Below are positions 32,415 to 40,935 of a DNA stretch of 64,000 nt, piece after piece. The DNA is from Pseudopelobacter sp964542535 (lineage in GTDB: Bacteria; Desulfobacterota; Desulfuromonadia; Geobacterales; Pseudopelobacteraceae), in the NCBI GenBank assembly GCA_964542535.1, contig CAZIUE010000007.1, positions 62,001 to 126,000 on the forward strand. Reading direction: 5' to 3'. The notes under the pieces were generated by a model that was given only the letters and a program-made list of their open reading frames with translations, did not search any database and was not told the DNA's origin. The stretch's first letter is position 1. The number at the start of each line of letters is the position of its first letter. A program made the translations under genes and the position numbers.

Positions 32415-33461
32415 TCAGAGGAATCGTCTGCCGTTGCACTCCTCCCAGTGGGAGCGCGGAATGGAGAGGAACAGGTCGGTCAGGTGCGGGTCGAACTGGC
32501 TGCCGCGGCACCTGATGACCTCGTGGGTGACGGCGTCGAAGGGAAGCGCCGCGCGGTAGGGACGGTCGCTGGTCATAGCGTCCAGGGCGTCCGCCAGGGC
32601 GAAGATGCGGGCTCCGAGCGGGATGGCCTCCCCCTTGATGCCGTTGGGGTAGCCGCTGCCGTCGTAGCGTTCGTGGTGGTTGAGGATGATCTCGGCCGCC
32701 TCCCTGAGGAAGCTGATCCGGGAGAGGATGTCGTAGCCCACCTGGGGATGGCGGTGTATCTCGCGCCATTCCTGTTCGTCCAGGGGGGTGGTTTTCTGCA
32801 GGGTCTTGTCGCTGATGGCGATCTTGCCGATATCGTGCAGCAGTGAGCCCCTGGCGAGGGACTCCCGCTGATGGGGCTCCATTCCCACCCGACAGGCAAG
32901 CAGATCGGCATAGTACATCACCCGTTCGGAGTGAGAACCGGTCTCTTTCTCGCGGGCATCGAGCGCATTGACCAGCGCGTTCAGGGTTTCGTCATAGGCG
33001 CTCTGGAGTTCGAGCATGGTACTGCGCATCTGTTCGGTCTGGGCCAGGACCCGGGATTCCAGGCAGGCCTGGTACTTTTTTTTTTCCAGTGCCAGCTGCC
33101 GGCGCTCGAGTAGTCTTCTGACGGTCAGGGTAACCCTGGTGATGCTGAACGGTTTGGCGATGTAGTCGTCGGCGCCCAGTTTGATGCACTCCAGGGCTGT
33201 CTTTGTGTCGGTCAGGCCGGTGACCATCAGCACGGCCATGTCCCCGTCCTGCTGCTTCACTTCTTTCAGGAGCTCTACGCCGCTTCTTCCCGGCATCATG
33301 ATATCCGATATGACCAGATCCATCTGTCGCTCTTCCATGGCGCTGAACGCCTCGTCAACGTTGGTCGCCTGGTGACAGATGAAGCCTTCGCAGGTCAGCG
33401 CCGTGGTGAGCAGTTCCCTGACCATGGGCTCGTCGTCTACGATCAGTATGTTCTCGTTCAT
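32415..33461 (-). CDS. Response regulator with HD-GYP domain (c-di-GMP phosphodiesterase)
   Basis: The 348-residue protein has a receiver domain (acid pair DD 9-10, phospho-Asp53 in ISDIMMPG, Lys103 in AKPF), a coiled linker (115-165), and an HD-GYP domain. The metal ligands are in SLLHDIGK (His-Asp 209-210) and the GYP motif is HHERYDGSGYP (262-272). All catalytic residues seem intact, so it should degrade cyclic di-GMP when activated by a partner kinase. I start at 33461, where GGAG lies 8 nt upstream, rather than 33 codons earlier. No kinase gene is adjacent; a diguanylate cyclase regulator lies 2.8 kb away. Confidence 0.92.
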   Translation of the reverse strand: MNENILIVDDEPMVRELLTTALTCEGFICHQATNVDEAFSAMEERQMDLVISDIMMPGRSGVELLKEVKQQDGDMAVLMVTGLTDTKTALECIKLGADDYIAKPFSITRVTLTVRRLLERRQLALEKKKYQACLESRVLAQTEQMRSTMLELQSAYDETLNALVNALDAREKETGSHSERVMYYADLLACRVGMEPHQRESLARGSLLHDIGKIAISDKTLQKTTPLDEQEWREIHRHPQVGYDILSRISFLREAAEIILNHHERYDGSGYPNGIKGEAIPLGARIFALADALDAMTSDRPYRAALPFDAVTHEVIRCRGSQFDPHLTDLFLSIPRSHWEECNGRRFL

Positions 33462-33766
33462 GCCTGTACTCCGTGGGGAAAGTTGCCAGCCTGCAAGGAA
33501 CGGGGGGCGCGCCCCCCTTCTCCCGTCTCTGCCGTGCCGTTGTTCCGTTAGCGGCGGCACATGCCTTGTCTGTTGTTCGGAACTTTATCATCAAACTCCA
33601 TACTTTCAAACGAATTTAATAATGGTATGTATATCTTGGGTCCGGTTCCGCGGGGAAATCCGGGGCTGATCGCGTTCCGGGCCCATGGGGTGTTTCGTAT
33701 GGGGAATGTCACTTCCATGGCCGGCGCGGCGACGATGCTCCCGACTGCCGGGGACAGGGAGTCGCC
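33462..33766. other. Divergent intergenic region (HD-GYP regulator / comEC)
   Basis: The 305 bp hold the divergent starts. An AT-rich core at about 33580-33640 is the likely promoter zone, but I do not see a clearly spaced -35/-10 pair or a gene. Confidence 0.3.
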
Positions 33767-36193
33767 GTGACGGAGGGACAACGGCCGCTGCTGATTCCGC
33801 TGCTGGGGCTCTCGGCCGGTCTGGTGCTGGCGGACCGCTACGCCATCCGTCTGCCGCTGTCCGCCGTGGCGATGCTTCTGTCGGCACTGCTCCTCTCCTG
33901 CTTCGTGCGCCGGTACCTGGTGAGCGCCTGGTGCGGTTTTCTGTTCTTTATGGCCTGGGGGGTGTACGTGCTGCCGCTCTGGACGGAGCCTTCGCCGGCT
34001 GAACGCTCCATCCTGGCATACGAGGGACAGGGGGCGCTGGTGGTGGAGGGAGTAATCCGCTCCCGCCCGGATGTGGTGGCCATGGCCGGGGGAAGCGCGA
34101 CCCGCTTCGTCATGGATACCAGCGGCGTTGTCAGCAAGGGACGGTTCCTACCGGCCAGGGGAAGGGTGATGGTCTCCGTCCGTTCGGGCGAGGTCAGCCA
34201 GGGGCGCGGCGACCTGGTCCGGATGCTGGCGCGCATTTCCGTGCCCCGTCTGCTGGGGCTGCCGGGGGAGTTCGATTACGGCCGCTATCTGGCCCGCCAG
34301 GGGATCGTGGCCGGCGCCGTCGTGGCGGGGGAGGACGAACTGGTGCTGATGCGGGGAGGGACGCACGACCGCTTTCTGGCCGCCATCGACCGCCAGGCCC
34401 GGCGCATGGGCGATTTCATCCGCGGCTGCCTGCCTGATCCCCGGGTATCGTCAGTGGTCAGCGCGCTTCTGATCGGGGATCAGCGGCGTATCCCGGATGA
34501 GCTCCAGCGCGCCTATGCCCGCGCCGGAGTCAGCCACATCCTCTCCATCTCCGGTTTTCACGTGGGAATCCTGGCCTTCTTCGCGGCCCAGGCGTTCCTC
34601 TTCGTTGCCAGCCGTTTCGAAGCGCCGGCCCTGCGTTTCAACCTGCGGCGGCTCTCGCTGCTGGCGGCCCTGCCGGCCATGCTGTTCTATCTGCTGCTGA
34701 CCGGCGCAGCTCCCGCCACCAGCCGCTCGGTGGCCATGCTGGCGCTGTTCGTGCTGGCGTTGTACGCTGAGCGGCGCACCGACCCGCTCACTACGCTGCT
34801 GCTCTCCGCCATGCTGCTGGTGGCGGTGAATCCCCCCTCACTGTTCCAGCTCTCCTTCCAGCTCTCCTTCCTGGCGCTCTGGGGGATGGTGCTGTTCGTG
34901 CCCTGGGTGATGGAGCGTTTCGGCTCCATCCGCCGTGCCTGGCTGCGCAGCCTCGTACGGTTCAGCGCCGTCTCCTGCGCCGCCTGCCTGGCCACCACCG
35001 TGCCGCTCTTGTACGTCTTCAACCAGGCGTCGCTGAACGGCATCCTGGCCAACTTCCTGATCGTCCCCCTTCTGGGCTACGGCGCGGTGCTGACCGGGTT
35101 CTGTTCGCTGTTGCTGACGCCGCTCTGCGCCCCCCTGGCGCGGCTCCTGATGGAGGCAACGGGAGCGCTGGTCGCCGTCTCCTCCTGGCTGGCGGAGGAG
35201 TTCGCCCGCCTGCCCCTGATCAGTTTCGGCGGCATTGGCGAGCTGGACATGCTGGCGTTCCTGCTGTTCATGTGTCTGGCCAGTTTCCTGCGCCCCGGTC
35301 CCATGAGGACGGCGCTCTGCCTGCTGACGCCGCTGGTGGCGGTGGGAGCCCACCTGGCAGTGGCGCCCCGGGCCGACGGCCGCCTGCACCTGACCATGCT
35401 GAGCGTGGGGCAGGGGGAGTCGCTCCTCGTGCGATTTCCCCGGGGCGAGACCATGCTGGTGGACGGCGGCGGGTTTCTCCACCTGAACGGCCGGGATTTC
35501 GGCCAGCGCTACCTGGCGCCGGCCCTGCTCAGGCTGGGGGTGCGCCGCATCGATTATCTGGTCATGACCCATGCCCATCCCGACCACCTGGGCGGATTGC
35601 CCTACCTGGTCCGGAACATGGACGTGGGACAGTTCTGGGAGCCTGTTCCCGGGGGGCGCGGTCCGGAATACGAGCAGCTGCGCGTCTGCCTGGAATCGCG
35701 GGGCATTCCCCGGCGCCTGCTGGCGGCCGGCGACCGTCCGCTTCCGGGAGGCGGGGTGGGCATCCAGGTGCTTTCCCCCGACAGGATCCAGCCGCGCCAG
35801 TGGCGGGAGGCCGATGACCGGTTGCTGAATGAACAGTCGCTGGTGTTCCGGCTCAGCCATGGGGCGCATTCCATTCTCTTTACGGCCGATTCCGGCTTTG
35901 CCGTCGAGCGGCGCCTGCTGGAACGGGGAGAAGAGCTGGAAAGCCAGGTGCTCAAGGTGGGGCACCACGGCAGCCGCTTCTCCACCTCGGAGGAGTTTCT
36001 GAGGCGCGTCTCACCCCGCATCGCCCTGATCTCCGCGGGCAGCCGCAACTCCTTCGGCCTTCCCTCCCGGCAGACCCTGGCGCTTCTGCGGCGACGGGGC
36101 GTCGCCGTCTATCGTACCGACCTGGACGGCACGGTGGAACTGGTCAGCGACGGCAGTCGCCTGACCGTTGCCACTCCCTGGCGTCCGAATTGA
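33767..36193 (+). CDS. comEC: ComEC/Rec2 family DNA-uptake channel protein
   Basis: The 808-residue membrane protein has the three-part ComEC layout. There are N-terminal membrane helices with a DUF4131 domain, then the competence domain (GDQRRIPDELQRAYARAGVSH, ISGFHVGILAFF, a long helical bundle to about 520). Last comes a C-terminal metallo-beta-lactamase-like domain with MTHAHPDHLGG (about 600-610), FTADSG and VGHHGSRFST. It forms the inner-membrane channel for single-stranded DNA during transformation. Start is GTG at 33767 with AGGGAG 6 nt upstream. Whether this organism is competent is unknown; comEC is also common in species not known to be. Confidence 0.93.
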   Translation: MTEGQRPLLIPLLGLSAGLVLADRYAIRLPLSAVAMLLSALLLSCFVRRYLVSAWCGFLFFMAWGVYVLPLWTEPSPAERSILAYEGQGALVVEGVIRSRPDVVAMAGGSATRFVMDTSGVVSKGRFLPARGRVMVSVRSGEVSQGRGDLVRMLARISVPRLLGLPGEFDYGRYLARQGIVAGAVVAGEDELVLMRGGTHDRFLAAIDRQARRMGDFIRGCLPDPRVSSVVSALLIGDQRRIPDELQRAYARAGVSHILSISGFHVGILAFFAAQAFLFVASRFEAPALRFNLRRLSLLAALPAMLFYLLLTGAAPATSRSVAMLALFVLALYAERRTDPLTTLLLSAMLLVAVNPPSLFQLSFQLSFLALWGMVLFVPWVMERFGSIRRAWLRSLVRFSAVSCAACLATTVPLLYVFNQASLNGILANFLIVPLLGYGAVLTGFCSLLLTPLCAPLARLLMEATGALVAVSSWLAEEFARLPLISFGGIGELDMLAFLLFMCLASFLRPGPMRTALCLLTPLVAVGAHLAVAPRADGRLHLTMLSVGQGESLLVRFPRGETMLVDGGGFLHLNGRDFGQRYLAPALLRLGVRRIDYLVMTHAHPDHLGGLPYLVRNMDVGQFWEPVPGGRGPEYEQLRVCLESRGIPRRLLAAGDRPLPGGGVGIQVLSPDRIQPRQWREADDRLLNEQSLVFRLSHGAHSILFTADSGFAVERRLLERGEELESQVLKVGHHGSRFSTSEEFLRRVSPRIALISAGSRNSFGLPSRQTLALLRRRGVAVYRTDLDGTVELVSDGSRLTVATPWRPN

Positions 36194-36277
36194 TCCCGGC
36201 CGGTATTTGTGGTTTGACAGCGTCCTGATAACGCGGTAGTAATACGTTTTCGACTGTTTTTACGCCCATGGAGAGCG

Positions 36278-37651
36278 ATGGATCGAATGCGCAGAATACT
36301 GGTAGTCGAAGATGACCGTTTCTTCCGCGATCTGTTCTCCGACCTGCTGGCCGGACAGGGGTATGCCGTGGAGTGTGCATCCAGCGGCGAGGAGGGGGTG
36401 GAGCGGCTGAGACGCCAGGCGTTCGATCTGGTGGTCACCGATCTGGTCATGCCCGACGTGGGCGGCATGGATATCCTGGCCAGGGCCAGGGAGAATGATC
36501 CCTCCGCGGACGTGATCATGGTGACCGGCAACGCCAACCTGGAGTCGGCCATCTTTGCCCTCAAGCATGGCGCCCGCGATTACTTCGTCAAGCCGATCAA
36601 CTCCGATGAGTTCCTGCATTCGGTGTCCCAGTGTCTGGAGCAGCGCCGCATCCTGGACGAAAACCAGGAACTGAAGCGTATGCTCAACCTGTACCAGATC
36701 AGCCAGGCCATTGCCGGCTGCCTGGACATGGAGCGCCTGCACCACCTGATCCTGGATGCCTTTACCCGGGAGCTGGGCATGGGCCGGGGCATGTGCCTGT
36801 TCGCGACTGAGGCCGGCATGGAACTGTGCGGGGTCAAGGGGATGGAGCCGGCCCAGGCGGAGCCTTTCATCGGTCCGATCCTGGAGCGGATTGCCCGGGA
36901 GTGCTCCGACGAATGCGGCCCGATGCGGGTCGGACTGGAAGGGAGCGACCCTGTTTCGGGGATCCGGGACGTGATCCTGATTCCGCTGCGCGGCAAGGGG
37001 AGCCAGCGGGGGGTCGTGGCGGCCTTCAACGAACCCTTCCGGGAACTTCCCGATGTCGGCTCCCGCAGGCAGAACATCATCTTTCTCCAGGAACAGTCCC
37101 TGCTGGCCCTGGAGAACGCCGGCACCTATTCCCTGGCCAAGGACATGCTGTTCATCGACGACCTGAGCGGGCTCTACAACCAGCGCTATCTGGAGGTGGC
37201 CCTGGAGCGGGAGATGAAACGCATCGGGCGCTTCTCCTCCCAGCTGGCGGTGCTCTTTCTGGATATGGACGCGTTCAAGCTGGTCAACGACACCCACGGT
37301 CACCTGGTGGGGAGCCGGGTGCTCAGGGAGATGGGCACGCTCCTGAGGACATCGGTGCGTGACGTGGACGTGGTCATCCGTTACGGCGGGGACGAGTATA
37401 CCGTCATCCTGGTGGAGACCTCGCCGGAGATCGCCGCCGGCATTGCCGAGCGCATACGCGCCACGGTGGAGTCCCACCCCTTTCTGGCCGATGAGGGGTA
37501 TTGCATCCGGCTGACATGCAGTATCGGCTATTCCTGCTGCCCGGAAGATGCCCTGACCAAGGAAGAACTGCTGGAGATGGCCGACCAGGCCATGTACACC
37601 GGCAAGGGGCGCGGAAAGAACTGCGTCGTCCGCTTTACCAAGACCTCCTGA
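36278..37651 (+). CDS. Response regulator diguanylate cyclase (REC-GAF-like-GGDEF)
   Basis: The 457-residue protein has a receiver (phospho-Asp in LVVTDLVMPDVGG near residue 54, Lys in YFVKPINS), a coiled linker, and a GAF-like middle (about 145-280). The C-terminal GGDEF domain has the active-site signature RYGGDEY near residue 368 and LFLDMDAFKLVNDTHGH. An RxxD inhibitory site is not obvious at the usual place. It makes cyclic di-GMP when phosphorylated. It begins 84 bp after comEC and may be a separate unit. Confidence 0.92.
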   Translation: MDRMRRILVVEDDRFFRDLFSDLLAGQGYAVECASSGEEGVERLRRQAFDLVVTDLVMPDVGGMDILARARENDPSADVIMVTGNANLESAIFALKHGARDYFVKPINSDEFLHSVSQCLEQRRILDENQELKRMLNLYQISQAIAGCLDMERLHHLILDAFTRELGMGRGMCLFATEAGMELCGVKGMEPAQAEPFIGPILERIARECSDECGPMRVGLEGSDPVSGIRDVILIPLRGKGSQRGVVAAFNEPFRELPDVGSRRQNIIFLQEQSLLALENAGTYSLAKDMLFIDDLSGLYNQRYLEVALEREMKRIGRFSSQLAVLFLDMDAFKLVNDTHGHLVGSRVLREMGTLLRTSVRDVDVVIRYGGDEYTVILVETSPEIAAGIAERIRATVESHPFLADEGYCIRLTCSIGYSCCPEDALTKEELLEMADQAMYTGKGRGKNCVVRFTKTS

Positions 37652-37701
37652 TTTTCCCGCGGAATCCCCCACATATCATCTTGTTTCTATGAGGAATTTC
37701 T

Positions 37702-38949
37702 ATGGCCATCACGGCAATCAAGGGTTGTAACGACATCCTGCCGGAGGAGTCCGGCAGGTGGCAGTTCATCGAGCAGACGGCGCGGCGCGTGTTCGAGCGC
37801 AACGGATTCTCCGAGATCCGCGTCCCCATCATGGAGAAGACCGAGCTGTTCTGCCGTTCCATCGGCGACACCAGCGACATCGTGGAAAAGGAGATGTACA
37901 GCTTCACCGACAAGGGGGGGAGCGGCGTCACCCTGCGGCCCGAGGGAACCGCGGGCGTCATGCGCGCCTACATCGAGCACAAGATGCACGCCCAGGACCC
38001 GCTGGCCAAGCTGTACTACCTGGGCCCCATGTTCCGCTACGAACGCCCCCAGAAGGGGCGCTACCGCCAGTTCCACCAGATCGGCGCCGAGGTCACCGGC
38101 GTGACCGACCCGCTGGTGGATGCCCAGGTGCTGAACATGCTCTGCGCCTTCTTCCATGAGATCGGCCTGGATGAGCCGACCCTGCAGATCAATTCCCTGG
38201 GGTGCCCCGACTGCCGTCCGGCGTACCGCGAGGCCCTGATGGCGTTTCTGGAGGAGCGGCTGGACCGGCTCTGCGATGACTGCAAGCGTCGCTTCACCGT
38301 CAACCCCCTGCGCACCCTGGACTGCAAGTCGGCGGGCTGTGCCGAGGCCACGAAAGGGGCGCCGGCCATGCTGGACCACCTCTGCTCCGCCTGCGACGAC
38401 CACTTCACCAGCGTCAGACGCTACCTGGAGCTTACCGGCTGCAGCTACAGCGTCAATCCCCGCATGGTCAGGGGGCTTGACTACTACACCCGCACCACCT
38501 TCGAGCTGGTCACCGGCCTGTTGGGCGCCCAGTCCGCGGTTGCCGCCGGCGGCCGCTACGACGGCCTGATCTCCCAGCTGGGGGGGCCGTCCATTCCCGG
38601 CATCGGTTTTGCCATGGGGGTAGAGCGGGTGGCGCTGCTCCTGGGCGAGCGGGACTTCTCCCGCGTCCCGGACCTGTTCATCGCCACCATGGGCGCCGGC
38701 CAGCGGGACCTGGCCTTCCGCCTGCTGATCGAACTGCAGAAGCGCGGCATCCGGGTGGAGATGGACTACGAGGGGAAGAGCCTGAAGAGCCAGATGCGAC
38801 GGGCCGACAAGCTGAAGGCACGCTACAGCGTGGTTATCGGCGAGAACGAACTCTCCGGCGGCAGGGCCGCCTTCAAGCGCATGGAGGACGGCACCAGCAG
38901 TGAGGTCGAACTCTCGGTGGAGGCGATGGCGAATCTGCTCGCCCCGTAG
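37702..38949 (+). CDS. hisS: Histidyl-tRNA synthetase
   Basis: This 415-residue class II synthetase charges tRNA-His. It has motif 1 region GFSEIRVPIMEKTELF, LRPEGTAGVMRAY, motif 2 GPMFRYERPQKGRYRQFHQIG, the His-specific loops RGLDYYTRTTFE and AAGGRYDGL, motif 3 GIGFAMGVERV, and a C-terminal anticodon-binding domain. GAGGAA lies 7 nt before the ATG. It is 50 bp downstream of the diguanylate cyclase gene and followed by a terminator. Confidence 0.97.
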   Translation: MAITAIKGCNDILPEESGRWQFIEQTARRVFERNGFSEIRVPIMEKTELFCRSIGDTSDIVEKEMYSFTDKGGSGVTLRPEGTAGVMRAYIEHKMHAQDPLAKLYYLGPMFRYERPQKGRYRQFHQIGAEVTGVTDPLVDAQVLNMLCAFFHEIGLDEPTLQINSLGCPDCRPAYREALMAFLEERLDRLCDDCKRRFTVNPLRTLDCKSAGCAEATKGAPAMLDHLCSACDDHFTSVRRYLELTGCSYSVNPRMVRGLDYYTRTTFELVTGLLGAQSAVAAGGRYDGLISQLGGPSIPGIGFAMGVERVALLLGERDFSRVPDLFIATMGAGQRDLAFRLLIELQKRGIRVEMDYEGKSLKSQMRRADKLKARYSVVIGENELSGGRAAFKRMEDGTSSEVELSVEAMANLLAP

Positions 38950-38990
38950 CCGCCGACGCGGGCCGGTGCACCCCCCATTCCGGATGCCGA

Positions 38991-39030
38991 GAGGCCGGGC
39001 CGTTCTCCTGGGAACAGCCCGGCCTCTTTT
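38991..39030 (+). terminator. Terminator of hisS
   Basis: The 10-bp stem GAGGCCGGGC/GCCCGGCCTC (38991-39000, 39017-39026), with an inner GTTC/GAAC helix, is followed by TTTTGTTT. Confidence 0.85.
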
Positions 39031-39057
39031 GTTTCAGACGAGCGGAATGCCGTGGTG

Positions 39058-40827
39058 TCAGACCAGGTTCTTCAGCTCCCCGATCAGTCCCCCCAGGAAA
39101 TTGTACCCCTTTTGCCAGAAATCGTCGGTGGTGATGTCGATGCCGGCCAGGCGGGCCGTGTCTGCCGGGGAGAGGGCGCCCCCCGATTCCAGGAGCCGGC
39201 GGTAGCCGGGCTTGAAGCTCTCCCCTTCCTCCCGGTATTTCTGGAACAGGGCCAGCACCAGAAGCTCGGCAAAGGTATAGGAGTAGCAGTAGAAGCGGCT
39301 GTGGATGAAGTGGCTGATGTAGCTCCACCCCCAGCCGTAGGCCGGGATCATCTCCACCGCGTCGCCGAACAGCCTGCCGTTCTCCTCCAGCCAGATGCGG
39401 GAGATGGCGTCGTTGGTCAGAAGCCCGTTGGTCCGCTCGTTGTGCAGCCGCAGTTCGAAGCGGGTCAGCACGGTCTGGCGGAAAGTGGTGGCGATGATGT
39501 CCTCGATCGTGGCGCAGAGGAGCGATTTTCTCACCAGCGGGTCGTCCTCGCTCTCCAGGAGTCTCCGGGTCAGGAGCATCTCGCCGAACACCGAGGCGGT
39601 CTCCGCCAGGGGGAGCGGAGCGTGGTAGTTGAGCATGTTCTGCTGTTGCGAGAGGACGAAGTGCAGGCCGTGACCCGCCTCGTGGGCGATGGTGGCCAGG
39701 TCGCGCAGGGTGCCGGTGAAGTTGAGCAGCAGGAAAGGGGGGGCCTGGGGGGAGATCCCCATGGCAAAGGCGCCCCCCGACTTGTTGGGCCGCGGCATGA
39801 CATCAACCCGTTGCTCGGTGAAGAAGTCGGCCACGATGCGGCCGAAGTCGGCATCGTAGGCTGCGTAGGAGGCGATCACCAGGTCCCGGGCCTCGTTGAA
39901 GCCGTAGGTTTTCCTCGCCTCCACCACCGGCGCGTAGACGTCGCAGTTGCGGATCTTCTCCATTCCCAGGAGCCCTGCCTTAAGGCGGAAGTACTCCCGG
40001 GCCAGGGAGTAGTTGGCCTCTGTGACCGCCATCAGGTGCTCCACCGCCTCGTCCGGGATCTCGTTGCCGATGTTGGTGGGCTGGATCGGGGTGGCGTAGC
40101 CGCGCAGCTCCATCTCCTGGCCGTGGTCCAGGGCTGTGTTGTTGAAGACCGCGCCAAGGACGATACCGTTGTCGCGGTGCTTTTCCAGGAAGGTGGTCAT
40201 GGCCCGGAAGCGGATGTCCGGGTCGTGGTGGTGCAGCAGGGACAACAGCTCCTCGCCGGTGAATTCCCTGGTCTCTCCATCCAGCTCCATGGAGTAGCGC
40301 AGGGAGGCGGAGAGCTCGTCGAACAGCCGGGTGAAGGCGCTGACGCCGGTCAGGTTCTTGCGGGTCAGGAGCCGCTCCTCGTTTTCCTTGAGGGTGTAGG
40401 GGCGGAACTTACGGATGCCGTTCAGGAAATGCACATAGTCTGCCGTGCCGGGGAGGGCGCAGAGGGCCTGGAACCGGGACTCGTCCAGGTTCATCAGCTC
40501 CAGGTCGAAGAAGAGGAGCTGCTGGGAGAGTCGGCTCCCCAGTTCGGTACAGCGCTGGGAGAGGGAGAGTACGGCCTGGTCGGACGAGTCGGCGGCGAAC
40601 AGCAGATGGGCGTAGCAGAACGGTGTGGCCATGGTTGTCTGCAACCGCTCGTATTCCCTCACCGCTTCCAGCAAGGCAGACGGCTCCAGCAGGGCCAGCT
40701 TTTCGAAGTAGCGCTCACGGAAGTCGGCGGCCAGGGGCTCGAAGGAGCCCAGGGCGGCTTCCAGCTCGGGCGAGTCCGGGGCAGGGTAGAGCAGGGCGGT
40801 GTTCCAGGTCAGGTCGGGTGCGGTCAT
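39058..40827 (-). CDS. pepF: M3 family oligoendopeptidase F
   Basis: The enzyme is a cytoplasmic zinc metallopeptidase that cuts short peptides. It has the M3 zinc motif HEAGH (in IAHEAGHGLHFVLSQQ) with the third ligand Glu about 25 residues on (AETASVFGEMLL), and the C-terminal SYISHFIHSRFYCYSYTFAELL. The start is uncertain: the ATG at 40827 gives MTAPDLTWN, with GGAGGAG 11-13 nt upstream, and the frame is open 8 codons earlier (40851). The length (~590) matches PepF proteins. Confidence 0.93.
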   Translation of the reverse strand: MTAPDLTWNTALLYPAPDSPELEAALGSFEPLAADFRERYFEKLALLEPSALLEAVREYERLQTTMATPFCYAHLLFAADSSDQAVLSLSQRCTELGSRLSQQLLFFDLELMNLDESRFQALCALPGTADYVHFLNGIRKFRPYTLKENEERLLTRKNLTGVSAFTRLFDELSASLRYSMELDGETREFTGEELLSLLHHHDPDIRFRAMTTFLEKHRDNGIVLGAVFNNTALDHGQEMELRGYATPIQPTNIGNEIPDEAVEHLMAVTEANYSLAREYFRLKAGLLGMEKIRNCDVYAPVVEARKTYGFNEARDLVIASYAAYDADFGRIVADFFTEQRVDVMPRPNKSGGAFAMGISPQAPPFLLLNFTGTLRDLATIAHEAGHGLHFVLSQQQNMLNYHAPLPLAETASVFGEMLLTRRLLESEDDPLVRKSLLCATIEDIIATTFRQTVLTRFELRLHNERTNGLLTNDAISRIWLEENGRLFGDAVEMIPAYGWGWSYISHFIHSRFYCYSYTFAELLVLALFQKYREEGESFKPGYRRLLESGGALSPADTARLAGIDITTDDFWQKGYNFLGGLIGELKNLV

Positions 40828-40935
40828 TGGTTGGAAATCTCCTCCGGTCATGGTGCTCTCTGGGAAAAGCCATTATGGGGCGGAAGAGTACTACGGAAGG
40901 GGTGGGGCGTCAAGGCGGGCGTCGGTCGATGCGGG